Made by a program: the position numbers and the translations under genes. DNA of 64,000 nt from Ignavibacteriota bacterium (lineage in GTDB: Bacteria; Bacteroidota; Ignavibacteria; UBA10030; UBA6906), in assembly GCA_016707525.1 (NCBI GenBank), contig JADJHP010000007.1, positions 124,001-188,000 of the forward strand, given 5' to 3'. Below the pieces are notes generated by a model. It made no database searches and was not told where the DNA came from. It worked only from the letters and a program-made list of their open reading frames with translations. Shown piece by piece: positions 16,429-25,708 of the stretch; position 1 is the stretch's first letter; every line of letters starts with the position of its first letter.

Positions 16429-18690
16429 GTGAATCGCGTGGCAGATGAACCGACCCCCACCGGGGACCGAGACCACGCGTCCGCACCCCCCGGCCCATCG
16501 GCAGGTGCAGGATCCGAAGGCAAGCTGCGCGGCGCAAAGACCCGGCGTAAGAAACGCCCCTCCTTGAAGGACGCGGACGGGACCGGCTCCTATATCCCCC
16601 CCGCCCTCGATCCCTCGCTCTATATTAATCGCGAACTGAGCTGGCTGGAGTTCAACCAGCGGGTGCTCGAAGAGGCCCGCGACCCCCGCCACCCGCTCCT
16701 GGAGCGCGCGAAGTTCCTCTCGATCGTCAGCTCCAACCTGGACGAGTTCTTCATGATCCGGGTCGCGGCCATCAAAGACCTGATCTCCGCCGGGGTGACC
16801 GACCTGTCGCCCGATGGCCGGGCCCCTCTCCAGCAATTGAACGCCATCCACGACCGCGTCTCCACCATGCTGGCGGAGATGTCCGCGTGCTTCTGGAACG
16901 AACTGCACCCGCAACTGGCCACATCCGGCATTCATCTTATCAGGATGCATGAGATCACCCCGGAAGAGCAGGCCGCCATGCATGCCTACTTCGCGCGTGA
17001 GGTCTTCCCTGTCCTGACGCCCCTGGCCTTCGATCCCGGACACCCGTTCCCGTACATTTCAAATCTCAGCCTGAGCCTCGCGGTCGTCGTTGCCGGTCCG
17101 CAGGGCGAAGAACGCTTCGCACGCGTGAAGGTCCCGGATGTCCTCCCCCGGCTCATCCCGCTCCCCGAACGCTCCGGCACGCCGGACGTCATGCGGTTCA
17201 TCTGGATGGAAGACCTGATCGCGGATAACCTCGGGATGCTTTTCCCCGGGATGACCGTGAAGGAATCCTATGCATTCCGGGTGACGCGGAACGCGGACAT
17301 CGAGATCCAGGAGGACGAAGCGGACGATCTGCTCGCGTCCATCGAGGAGTCCATACGCCTCCGGCGCTTCGGACCGGTGGTACGTGTCGGCGTAGAGAGT
17401 TCCATGCCGGCTCGCATCCGCGAGATCCTCGCCGACAATCTGGAAGCGGCGGCCACCGACGTGTACGAGATCACGCCCCCGCTCGGACTCAGCCATCTGA
17501 TGCAGCTCCTCCGGGTCGCGCGGCCGGACCTGAAAGATGCCCCGCACCATCCTGCACCGCTGGGCACGGAGGATGAATCCGAGGATATGTTCGCCATCAT
17601 CCGGCGCGGCGACGTCCTGCTCCATCACCCGTACGATTCCTTCCTGCCCGTCGTCCAGTTCATCCGCAACGCCGCTCTGGACCCGGCAGTGCTCGCGATC
17701 AAACAGACCCTCTATCGCATCGGCAAGGAATCCCCGCTCGTCCCGCTGCTCATCCAGGCAGCCGAAAGCGGCAAACAGGTGGCGGTCCTGGTCGAACTCA
17801 AGGCACGGTTCGATGAAGAGAACAACATCGGCTGGGCGAAGCAACTCGAACGCGCCGGCGTCCATGTGGTGTACGGGCTTGTCGGACTGAAGACGCACGC
17901 CAAGATGGCACTGATCGTCCGCAAAGAAGGCGACGGCCTCCGCCGGTATGTCCACCTCGGTACGGGGAATTACAACCCGGTGACCGCACGCATCTACACG
18001 GACAACAGCTACTTCACCTGCCGGGAACAGATCACCTCGGATGCGACCGAGGTGTTCAATTATCTCACCGGGTATTCGCGCCGCGACGGCTACAGCAAGC
18101 TCTCCGTGGCGCCGGTGAATCTGCGCGAAACCATGACACGCCTGATCGAGCGGGAGATGCAGCATGCCCGCGCGGGAAAGAACGGCCATGTGATCCTGAA
18201 GATGAATTCGCTCACCGACACGCGGATGATCGAACTGCTGTATGCCGCATCGCAGGCCGGCGTCAAGATCGAGCTGATCGTCCGCGGCATCTGTTGCCTG
18301 CGCCCGGGTGTGAAAGGGATCAGCGACAATATCCGCGTCATCAGTATCGTGGGCCGCTTCCTCGAACACAGCCGCGTCTTCTGGTTCGCCCACGACGGCC
18401 ATCCCGAACTCTATCTGAGCAGCGCCGATATGATGGGGCGCAATCTGAACCGCCGCGTGGAGCTGATGTTCCCCGTGGAGGACCCCGCGCTCATCGCACG
18501 GGTGAAGCAGGAGACCCTGGACGGCGCACTCGCCGATCGTACCCGCGCACGCCAGCTCGGGGCGGACGGACTGTACACGCGCATCGCACCCGGCACCACG
18601 GGTGAAGCGGCCGACAGCCAAGTGGATCTCATCCGGTCGCGCAGCCAGCACCATCGTCCGATCCATATCGTTCCACGCGAAGCACCCTGA
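16429..18690 (+). CDS. ppk1: Polyphosphate kinase 1
   Basis: PPK1 polymerises the gamma-phosphate of ATP into polyphosphate, reversibly. The GTG at 16429 has GGAGG 7 nt upstream and gives 753 residues; an in-frame ATG at 16399 lacks such a site. The first ~50 residues are charged and probably disordered, then the PPK1 N-domain starts at YINRELSWLEFNQRVLEEA. The catalytic histidines are His490 (GLKTHAKMAL) and His647 (FLEHSRVFWF), 157 residues apart exactly as in E. coli (435 and 592). It is divergent from the STAS operon and is followed by a tricorn-like protease gene after 93 bp. Confidence 0.96.
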   Translation: MNRVADEPTPTGDRDHASAPPGPSAGAGSEGKLRGAKTRRKKRPSLKDADGTGSYIPPALDPSLYINRELSWLEFNQRVLEEARDPRHPLLERAKFLSIVSSNLDEFFMIRVAAIKDLISAGVTDLSPDGRAPLQQLNAIHDRVSTMLAEMSACFWNELHPQLATSGIHLIRMHEITPEEQAAMHAYFAREVFPVLTPLAFDPGHPFPYISNLSLSLAVVVAGPQGEERFARVKVPDVLPRLIPLPERSGTPDVMRFIWMEDLIADNLGMLFPGMTVKESYAFRVTRNADIEIQEDEADDLLASIEESIRLRRFGPVVRVGVESSMPARIREILADNLEAAATDVYEITPPLGLSHLMQLLRVARPDLKDAPHHPAPLGTEDESEDMFAIIRRGDVLLHHPYDSFLPVVQFIRNAALDPAVLAIKQTLYRIGKESPLVPLLIQAAESGKQVAVLVELKARFDEENNIGWAKQLERAGVHVVYGLVGLKTHAKMALIVRKEGDGLRRYVHLGTGNYNPVTARIYTDNSYFTCREQITSDATEVFNYLTGYSRRDGYSKLSVAPVNLRETMTRLIEREMQHARAGKNGHVILKMNSLTDTRMIELLYAASQAGVKIELIVRGICCLRPGVKGISDNIRVISIVGRFLEHSRVFWFAHDGHPELYLSSADMMGRNLNRRVELMFPVEDPALIARVKQETLDGALADRTRARQLGADGLYTRIAPGTTGEAADSQVDLIRSRSQHHRPIHIVPREAP

Positions 18691-18737
18691 CGTTTTCCTG
18701 TCCTTTGCGAAGCACCCTGACGTTCACCTGTCCCTGT
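18678..18737 (+). repeat. 30-bp tandem duplication at the end of ppk1
   Basis: Two copies of a 30-bp unit, 18678-18707 and 18708-18737, begin with the same 18 bases (GCGAAGCACCCTGACGTT). The first copy includes the last codons and stop of ppk1; the second is non-coding. It looks like a recent local duplication. Confidence 0.75.
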
Positions 18738-18783
18738 CCTGTCCCTTTCCATCACTCCGTACCACGCACCAGGAGATATCACC

Positions 18784-21700
18784 ATGCTCCACGGCATCCG
18801 TTGTGCCGTTCTGTTCCTCGTGCTTCCGCTCGCCGCACTGGCAGCGGAAGAAGGCCGTTTCATGCGGCACCCCGACATCCACGGCTCCACGATGGTCTTC
18901 ACCTATGAAGGCGACCTCTGGACCGCACCGGCTGCCGGGGGTGTGGCAACACGCCTGACCACCCATCCGGGCACCGAATTCGCCGCCCGGTTCTCTCCCG
19001 ATGGATCACAGATCGCGTTCACCGGCAACTACGACGGGAGCGCGGCCATCTACCGGATGCCGGCCGAAGGCGGGGCCCCTACACGGCTGACCTACATGCC
19101 CGGCGTCGGCAACTCCATCTGCTGGACCCCGGACGGCAAGCGCATCGTCTTCACGTCCACGTTCGAGAACGTGATCATGCGCGATCCGAACCTCTACTTC
19201 GTGGACACCGACGGGAACGCCCCCGAGCGCTTCCCCCTCGACCGCGGGGTGCGGTGCAGCTTTTCAAAGGACGGCTCGTCGATGGTGTATGTCCGCAAAG
19301 GAAGCGAGGACTACTACTGGAAACGCTACAAGGGCGGCCGGTATCCTGACATCTGGATGTATAATTTCACGACCAATGCGTTCAAACAGGTCACGACCTA
19401 TGTCGGCAAGAACGCCTATCCGATGTGGATCGGCGACAAGATGTACTTCGTTTCCGACCGCGACAACGGGATCTCCAATCTGTACGTCCAGGACCTCGCC
19501 ACCAACGCGGTCTCGCGCCTCACATCGTACGACGACTTCGACGTGATGTGGCCCTCCACGGATGGCACCACCATCATCTTTGTGTACAAGGGCTCTCTCC
19601 ATACGTTGGACGTCGCCACCGGGAAGGTCACCCGCCGGACGGTCACCATCCCGTCCGACCGCTGGGCAACGCGCACGCGCGTGATCGACGCACGCGAGTA
19701 CCTCCATGCGGCCGATGCAGCCACCGACGGCAAGGGGGTTGTGCTGGAAGCGCGCGGCGACCTCTATGCGGTGAACATCGAAAAGAAACACGCGGTGAAC
19801 CTGTCGGGAACGCCCGGCATCCGTGAAATGCACCCCGCGCTCTCGCCCGACGGCAAGACCGTGGCGTTCTTCTCGGACAGCACCGGCAGCTACCAGCTCT
19901 ACACGCAGCCCGCCGGCGGCGGACCCCGCACGCAGCTCACCACTGCGCTGGACCGCACGGTCTACCGGCTCGTCTGGTCGCCCGATGGCAAGAAGATCCT
20001 CTTCGGGAATAAGGACCTCGCGCTGACCGTCCTGGACATCGCCACACGCACCCTGACGAAGATCGACCAGTCGAACCAGTTGAAGAACGACGAGTTCTAC
20101 TGGGAGATCGCCGACTATGGCTGGTCGCCGGACAGCAAATGGGTCACCTATTCGTTCGTGCAGTTCAACCGGAACAGCCAGATCTTCATCTACTCGCTCG
20201 AACAGAAGAAGCGCTTCGCGGTGACGGACGATTTCTTCGACAACCTTTCGCCGCGGTTCGATGCGGGCGGCAAATACCTGTACTACCTCTCGAGCCGCAA
20301 CTTCAGCGTCCAGATGGATTTCTATGAGGACAACCATGTCCTCGATGCCCCGTACCAGGTGATGGCAGTCCAGCTCGCCGCGGGCGACCAGCCGCCGTTC
20401 ACGGAGCCGGTCGTGGCCGAGAAGAAGACGCCGGAGCCGTTCAGGATCGACACCGACGGACTCGCCAAACGCACCACGCCGCTCCCCGTCCCGGCCGGCA
20501 ACTACTTCTTCCTGCAGGCGGGCAAGGGAAAGGTGGCATGGTGCTCCGTGGACAAATTCACCGAGGACGAGTACGAAGAGATCTTCAAACCCGGCGCTTC
20601 CACGAAGTGGGAACTGCACATCTTCGATATGGAAAGCAAGAAGGAGGTCACGCTCCCGGACAAGATCCGCGAATACCGGATCTCGGCCACGGGCGAACAG
20701 CTCCTGACCAGACGGGAAAACGACCTGTACGTGATCGGGCTGGACAAGGCCTTCTCATCGAAGGGTGCGGGCGAGAAGGTCTCCACCGGTGTGCTGCCCT
20801 ATACGCTGGATACACGCGCCGAGTGGACCCAGATCTTCAACGATACCTGGCGCTGGTACAATGAGTTCTTCTACGATGAAGGCATGCATGGCCGCGACTG
20901 GAAGAAACTCGGCGACACCTACCGCTCGTTCATTCCGTCACTCTCCTCGCGCGATGACCTCAATTGGGTGCTGAGCCAGATGGTGGGTGAGCTGTGCGTA
21001 TCGCACACGTACATCGGCGGCGGCGACATGGGGCCTGTGGCAACGCCACGGTCACCCGTTTCCACGGGCTGGCTTGGCGCCGACCTCACGGCGGACACCA
21101 AGGCCGGCTACTACAAATTCTCCCGCATCTATGGGCCGACGACGTACAATCTGAGTCTGAAGGCCCCGCTTGCGCGTCCCGATATCCATGTGCAGGAAGG
21201 CCACTACCTCATCGCCATCAACGGCGTGGAGGTGAAGCCGCCGGCGGACTATCACCGCATGCTGCAGATGACGGCCGGTCAGAAATTCGCGATCACGGTG
21301 AACAGTACGCCGTCGGCGCAGGGAGCGCGGACGTATGAGATCGTACCGGGCCGGTACGACTCCCAGCTCCGCTACTTCCGGTGGCTGTCGGACAACGTTG
21401 ACCACGTTCTGAAGGCATCCGATGGGAAGATCGGGTACATGCACATCAACGCCATGGGTTCCGGCGGGATCGGCGAGTTCGACAAGTTCTGGCGCGCCTT
21501 CAGGTACAAAGAGGGGTTGATCATCGATGTGCGCAGGAATTCGGGCGGGTGGACGGAGTACTTCATGATCGACAAGCTCGAACGCAGGATGACCTCGTAC
21601 AACGTGCTGCGCAACATGGAACCCTTCCGCTATCCCGGAACGGCCTCGTCGGCCCACTACGTTGCGCTCTCGAACGAGTACAACGGATCGGACGGTGAGG

Positions 21701-22023
21701 CATTCATCGAGCATTTCAAGGCGGACAAGCTCGGACCGGTCATCGGTGTCCCGTCATGGGGCGGATTGGTAGGTATTTTGAACGGTCAGGCCACCGTGGA
21801 CAACGGAAACGTCCAGCAATCCAATAATGCGTTCTGGGGCGAGGATGGCAAGTGGCTTGTGGAGAACCATGGAGCGGATCCTGACATCCTTCTGGACAAC
21901 GACCCGGCATCGGCTTCAGCGGGCAAGGATGCCCAGCTTGACCGGGCGATCCAGGAACTTCTCAAGAAAACCAGGGAAGAACCATTCAAGTTCGCTCCAC
22001 GACCGGCATATCCGAAGCGGTAG
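18784..22023 (+). CDS. Tricorn-like S41 serine protease, exported
   Basis: 1079 residues with a signal peptide (CAVLFLVLPLAALAA), then two beta-propeller regions rich in TolB/PD40-type repeats (FSPDGSQIAFTGN, LSPDGKTVAFFSD, WSPDGKKILFGN). After these come a core domain, a PDZ-like segment (around HYLIAINGVEVKPP) and a C-terminal S41 catalytic domain. The tricorn catalytic elements are visible: His in LCVSHTYIGGG, the nucleophile Ser in NEYNGSDGEAF, and Glu in VENHGADPDI. Tricorn degrades oligopeptides; this secreted form is probably periplasmic. An AGGAG site precedes the ATG. The gene may be read through from ppk1, since no promoter was seen between them. Confidence 0.92.
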   Translation: MLHGIRCAVLFLVLPLAALAAEEGRFMRHPDIHGSTMVFTYEGDLWTAPAAGGVATRLTTHPGTEFAARFSPDGSQIAFTGNYDGSAAIYRMPAEGGAPTRLTYMPGVGNSICWTPDGKRIVFTSTFENVIMRDPNLYFVDTDGNAPERFPLDRGVRCSFSKDGSSMVYVRKGSEDYYWKRYKGGRYPDIWMYNFTTNAFKQVTTYVGKNAYPMWIGDKMYFVSDRDNGISNLYVQDLATNAVSRLTSYDDFDVMWPSTDGTTIIFVYKGSLHTLDVATGKVTRRTVTIPSDRWATRTRVIDAREYLHAADAATDGKGVVLEARGDLYAVNIEKKHAVNLSGTPGIREMHPALSPDGKTVAFFSDSTGSYQLYTQPAGGGPRTQLTTALDRTVYRLVWSPDGKKILFGNKDLALTVLDIATRTLTKIDQSNQLKNDEFYWEIADYGWSPDSKWVTYSFVQFNRNSQIFIYSLEQKKRFAVTDDFFDNLSPRFDAGGKYLYYLSSRNFSVQMDFYEDNHVLDAPYQVMAVQLAAGDQPPFTEPVVAEKKTPEPFRIDTDGLAKRTTPLPVPAGNYFFLQAGKGKVAWCSVDKFTEDEYEEIFKPGASTKWELHIFDMESKKEVTLPDKIREYRISATGEQLLTRRENDLYVIGLDKAFSSKGAGEKVSTGVLPYTLDTRAEWTQIFNDTWRWYNEFFYDEGMHGRDWKKLGDTYRSFIPSLSSRDDLNWVLSQMVGELCVSHTYIGGGDMGPVATPRSPVSTGWLGADLTADTKAGYYKFSRIYGPTTYNLSLKAPLARPDIHVQEGHYLIAINGVEVKPPADYHRMLQMTAGQKFAITVNSTPSAQGARTYEIVPGRYDSQLRYFRWLSDNVDHVLKASDGKIGYMHINAMGSGGIGEFDKFWRAFRYKEGLIIDVRRNSGGWTEYFMIDKLERRMTSYNVLRNMEPFRYPGTASSAHYVALSNEYNGSDGEAFIEHFKADKLGPVIGVPSWGGLVGILNGQATVDNGNVQQSNNAFWGEDGKWLVENHGADPDILLDNDPASASAGKDAQLDRAIQELLKKTREEPFKFAPRPAYPKR

Positions 22024-22043
22024 CAGCTTCTTTTAGTAGAATC

Positions 22044-22070
22044 GAAAGTGCTTGTTTTTTCAACACTTTC
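22044..22070 (+). terminator. Probable intrinsic terminator after the tricorn-like gene
   Basis: GAAAGTG (22044-22050) pairs with CACTTTC (22064-22070), and TTG (22052-22054) with CAA (22061-22063), leaving one bulged C and a T6 loop. A T-rich stretch TCTTT follows. It lies 20 bp after the tricorn stop codon. Confidence 0.5.
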
Positions 22071-22080
22071 TCTTTAAGTT
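22052..22080 (+). promoter_or_regulatory. Possible promoter of citrate synthase
   Basis: TTGTTT (22052-22057), 17 bp, TAAGTT (22075-22080) fits the TTGnnn-N17-TAnnTT pattern seen elsewhere in the window, but it overlaps the terminator hairpin. The predicted start near 22087 would put a strong stem-loop at the very 5' end of the gltA mRNA. Confidence 0.35.
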
Positions 22081-22082
22081 CC

Positions 22083-22127
22083 TGCGTGCTGCACGACTCG
22101 CCCCAACAGGTCCGCGTGCAGCACGCA
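22083..22127 (+). repeat. 13-bp perfect inverted repeat upstream of citrate synthase
   Basis: TGCGTGCTGCACG (22083-22095) and CGTGCAGCACGCA (22115-22127) are perfect complements separated by 19 nt. The element ends 84 bp before the citrate synthase ATG. It could be a 5'-UTR stabilising stem-loop, a regulator site or a terminator. No U-run follows directly. Confidence 0.7.
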
Positions 22128-22211
22128 GCCGTTTCTTGACGTACTCCTTCCCCTGAGCGCGACCTTTGTTCCTTGTCAGATGACCGTTCATTTACCTAAG
22201 GAGAACCCACA

Positions 22212-23519
22212 ATGCAATCGCAGGGTGATGCAAAGAAGCCCACGCTCACGATCACGGACAATCGTACGGGAAAGTCGTACGAGCTGCCGATAGACAACGA
22301 GACGATCAAGGCAACGGACCTGCGCCAGATCAAAGAGCATGCCGATGATTTCGGCATCATGACGTATGATCCGGCGTTCATGAACACCGCATCGTGCAAG
22401 AGCACGATCACGTACATCGATGGCGACAAGGGCATCCTGCGCTACCGCGGATATCCGATCGAGCAACTGGCCGAACGCTGCTCGTACCTCGAGGTCGCCT
22501 ATCTGCTCATCTATGGTGAGCTCCCCAACAAGACACAGCTCGCCGAATGGTCGAACAACATCACGACACACACGTTCGTCCATGAGAACATCAAGAAACT
22601 GATGGACGGCTTCCATCATGATGCACACCCCATGGGCATGCTGGTCAGCACCATCGGCGCGCTCTCGACGTTCTATCCGTCCGCCAAGCACATCACCAAC
22701 AAGGCCGAACGCCAGCTCACGTTCCACCGCCTGATCGGCAAAGTGCCCACGGCAGCTGCGTACGCCTACCGCCACAGTGTCGGCATGCCGTACGTGCAGC
22801 CGGACAACGACCTCTCCTACGCCGGCAACTTCCTGAACATGATGTTCCGCATGGCGGAGCCGAAGTATCATCCGCATCCGGTGCTGGAGAAGGCCCTGGA
22901 CGTGCTGTTCATCCTCCACGCCGACCACGAACAGAACTGCAGCACGAGCGCCATGCGCAGCGTGGGCAGCTCGCAGGTGGATCCGTACAGCGCGGCCGCG
23001 GCGGCATCCGCCGCTCTCTATGGCCCCCTCCACGGCGGCGCCAACGAAGCCGTGCTCCGCATGCTGGATGAGATCGGCACGAAGGAGAACATCCCCGGCT
23101 TCATCAAGGAAGTGAAGGAAGGGCACGGGCGACTGATGGGCTTCGGGCACCGCGTGTACAAGAACTACGATCCGCGCGCGAACATCATCAAGCGGCTCGC
23201 GGACCAGGTGTTCGAGGTCACGGGGCGCAACCCCAAACTCGATATCGCCCTCGAGCTCGAACGCATCGCGTTGCAGGACGAGTATTTCATCAAGCGGAAG
23301 CTGTATCCGAACGTGGACTTCTACTCCGGACTCATCTACCAGGCCATGAAGTTCCCGGTGGATATGTTCCCGGTGTTGTTCGCGATCGGACGCATGTCGG
23401 GCTGGCTCGCCCAGTGGGCGGAGATGGTGGACGATGCCGATCAGAAGATCGCCCGTCCGCGCCAGATCTATCTTGGCCACGACAAGCGCGATGTGCCGAC
23501 CATAGCCCAGCGCGGGTAA
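22212..23519 (+). CDS. gltA: Citrate synthase
   Basis: Condenses acetyl-CoA and oxaloacetate to citrate at the entry of the TCA cycle. The protein has 435 residues, close to the type of Gram-negative GltA, including the N-terminal beta domain (TLTITDNRTGKSYELP). Conserved active-site regions are GPLHGGANEAV, GFGHRVYKNYDPR and, near the C-terminus, FYSGLIYQAMKFPVDMFPV. A clear AAGGAGA site lies 7 nt before the ATG. It stands between a terminator and a glycosyltransferase gene; other TCA genes are not in the window. Confidence 0.96.
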   Translation: MQSQGDAKKPTLTITDNRTGKSYELPIDNETIKATDLRQIKEHADDFGIMTYDPAFMNTASCKSTITYIDGDKGILRYRGYPIEQLAERCSYLEVAYLLIYGELPNKTQLAEWSNNITTHTFVHENIKKLMDGFHHDAHPMGMLVSTIGALSTFYPSAKHITNKAERQLTFHRLIGKVPTAAAYAYRHSVGMPYVQPDNDLSYAGNFLNMMFRMAEPKYHPHPVLEKALDVLFILHADHEQNCSTSAMRSVGSSQVDPYSAAAAASAALYGPLHGGANEAVLRMLDEIGTKENIPGFIKEVKEGHGRLMGFGHRVYKNYDPRANIIKRLADQVFEVTGRNPKLDIALELERIALQDEYFIKRKLYPNVDFYSGLIYQAMKFPVDMFPVLFAIGRMSGWLAQWAEMVDDADQKIARPRQIYLGHDKRDVPTIAQRG

Positions 23520-23564
23520 GGGGCGGCAGGAAGCATCCGGCGGCATCGGAAGGGGCTCCATCCC

Positions 23565-24725
23565 ATGCCGGTGCCGCCGCACTTTTTCAGGACCATGGCT
23601 CCATCATTGAAGATACTGCAGACCTGTTTCTCCGCCTCCTGGGGCGGACTCGAGATGCAGGCCATCGAACTCTCCCGGCAACTCCACGCCCGCGGCCATG
23701 AGGTCTGGCTCGCGGCGCCCTCGGGTTCGCGGCTCGCACAGAAAGCCGCCGGCTTTCCGTTCACCCTGCTCCCCCTGCCGGTCCGCGGCTACATCCATCC
23801 GCTGCTCGCCTGGCGGCTTGCCCGGTTCATCCGTCAGAACAGGATCGACGTCATCCATTGCCAGCACTCGCGCGATCTTGCCACGGTCATCCCTGCACAG
23901 CAACTCGCGGGCGGCACCGTGCCCACCCTCCTGAGCAAACGCATGGGTTCGTACGTCCGGAAGAAGGACTTGTTCCACCGCTATACCTACGGTCATCTCC
24001 GGTACGTCCTCGCGATCTCCGATGTCATTCAACGGAACGTCCTCGAAACGACACCGATGACCGCGGACCGCGTGCTCACGCTCCACGATGCTGTCGATCT
24101 GACCATCTTCGATCCGAAGAAGGTCGATCGAGCGGCAACACGCGGGTCGTTCGGCGTCGAAGACGAGACGCCGGTGATCGGGTTCGTGGGCCGGTTCTCT
24201 CCCGGGAAAGGACATGAGGAGATCCTCGACGCGGCGAAGATCCTGAGCGACCGCGGACTGGATTTCCGGCTTGTCATTGTGGGGGAGGCGAGCCACGGGG
24301 AAGAAGCATATGCAGCGGCGATCAAGGAGAAGGCGGCCGGACTGGATCTGGGGAACCGGGTACACTTCGCGGGGTATCGCGCCGATGTGCCGGCCGTGAT
24401 GTCCGCCTTCGATCTCTTTGCCTTTCCCTCCCATGCGGAGTCCTTCGGCGTCGTGCTCATCGAGGCGATGGCGATGCGGCGGGCGGTCGTGGCGACCAAC
24501 TGCGACGGCGTGGTGGATATCGTGGTGGACCGGCTCACCGGGCTCATGGTGCCGCCGCGCCAGGCCGTGCCGCTTGCCGATGCGCTCGGCAGGCTGCTGC
24601 GGGATCCCGCGATGGCCCGGCGCATGGGCGAGTCGGGACGGCAACGGGTGGAAGAACTCTTCGACCAGCGGAAGCAGATCGACCGGCTGGAGACCATCTA
24701 CCGCGATGTCATTGCGGACACCTGA
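23565..24725 (+). CDS. GT4 family glycosyltransferase
   Basis: 386 residues with the GT-B fold of glycosyltransferase family 4, which transfers a sugar from a nucleotide donor to a lipid, saccharide or protein acceptor. The N-domain starts LKILQTCFSASWGGLE and the C-domain carries VIGFVGRFSPGKGHEEILDA and the EX7E donor motif (SHAESFGVVLIEAMAMRRAVV). The ATG at 23565 has AAGGGG upstream; an internal ATG at 23595 is an alternative. It follows gltA after 45 bp. Donor and acceptor are unknown. Confidence 0.9.
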   Translation: MPVPPHFFRTMAPSLKILQTCFSASWGGLEMQAIELSRQLHARGHEVWLAAPSGSRLAQKAAGFPFTLLPLPVRGYIHPLLAWRLARFIRQNRIDVIHCQHSRDLATVIPAQQLAGGTVPTLLSKRMGSYVRKKDLFHRYTYGHLRYVLAISDVIQRNVLETTPMTADRVLTLHDAVDLTIFDPKKVDRAATRGSFGVEDETPVIGFVGRFSPGKGHEEILDAAKILSDRGLDFRLVIVGEASHGEEAYAAAIKEKAAGLDLGNRVHFAGYRADVPAVMSAFDLFAFPSHAESFGVVLIEAMAMRRAVVATNCDGVVDIVVDRLTGLMVPPRQAVPLADALGRLLRDPAMARRMGESGRQRVEELFDQRKQIDRLETIYRDVIADT

Positions 24726-24736
24726 GCCACCGCGTT

Positions 24737-25708
24737 CTACTTGAGATGCAGTCCCTGCAGTACCGCGGCATCGATCCTCCCCACCGGATACATATTCAGC
24801 CGTTCATCCGCCCAGCGGGAGCGGTTGTACAACCAGTTGAGCCGGGCATTCGGGTCGCGCGCAAACACGGAGTCGGCGGCGATCGTTGCCAGGTACGCGG
24901 CGCGTAACGCTGGATCCGCATCGAGCATCGCCTTTCCTTCCTTCTCCATCACGTAGTCCTCGGCGTATTCCTTCTGCTCGAAGATCGCATTGAAGAACCC
25001 CCAGGCCACGAATGAATCGCCGCTCTTCGGCTCCAGCAGGTGCGCCGCCACATGCGATGCACGCTGCGCCGACGGTACCACAAGGCTTCCCGCCGGATAG
25101 GCGCGACGCATCGTCACCGGCTCGGCGGCATACGTCGCCGTCTGCCTTCCCTCGTACGGACGCGCGGCAAAACGAACGTTCATGAATCGGTTCGTCGTCA
25201 CGGTGACGGTCTCCGGTACTGCGGTCGTCCGGTACCGCACACCATGGAGCGCGAACAGTTCGGGGACGAACCCCCATTCCGGCGGAATGATGTACGCCGC
25301 CGGCAGCGTCACGGAATCCACGGTGAGAATGTGGTCATAGAACGGGACCATGACGTCGTACGGTTCACCTGTATAGACCAGTTTCCGTCCGCCGGAGATC
25401 CCGCTCTGTTCCGTGCGCAGCCGGATCCCCTTGAACGGCATCATCGTCGAATCCTTCCCCAGCGCGAACTTCACGGGAACGGACCGGTCGGCGGCAGCGG
25501 CGCGCCGTGCATCGGCATCGCGGACCGTGCGGCGGAGTGCGGATGCGTTCCGCGCGACGGTCGCGAGCGTACCGCGAAGGAACGATGCGGTGGCTTCGAC
25601 CCGGGTCCTGTACGGCTTCAGCATGTGCGTCTCGATGAGGATCGATGGACGGTTCTGCAGGGCCGCATACCCGGTGGAGAACCGTGGCGTGGACGCACCG
25701 CTTCCATC
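24737..25708 (-). CDS. M14 family zinc carboxypeptidase, C-terminal part (after a frameshift)
   Basis: Continues the protein begun at 26505, in another frame. It starts with GSGASTPRFSTGYAAL and contains SILIETHMLKPY, where the Glu matches the catalytic base of M14 enzymes, then a ~260-residue C-terminal extension. The frame switch lies at a four-C run (25708-25711, G on the coding strand): one additional G gives a continuous 589-residue protein. The frame is open further upstream (to 25927), but that part only shadows the N-terminal half. Confidence 0.8.
   Translation of the reverse strand, partial: DGSGASTPRFSTGYAALQNRPSILIETHMLKPYRTRVEATASFLRGTLATVARNASALRRTVRDADARRAAAADRSVPVKFALGKDSTMMPFKGIRLRTEQSGISGGRKLVYTGEPYDVMVPFYDHILTVDSVTLPAAYIIPPEWGFVPELFALHGVRYRTTAVPETVTVTTNRFMNVRFAARPYEGRQTATYAAEPVTMRRAYPAGSLVVPSAQRASHVAAHLLEPKSGDSFVAWGFFNAIFEQKEYAEDYVMEKEGKAMLDADPALRAAYLATIAADSVFARDPNARLNWLYNRSRWADERLNMYPVGRIDAAVLQGLHLK

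Noticed and set aside
22136..22168. Bacteroidetes-type promoter for gltA (TTG ... GACCTTTG)
   Set aside because: The -7 element lacks the TA of TAnnTTTG and the other promoters in the window follow a different, sigma-70 type pattern.
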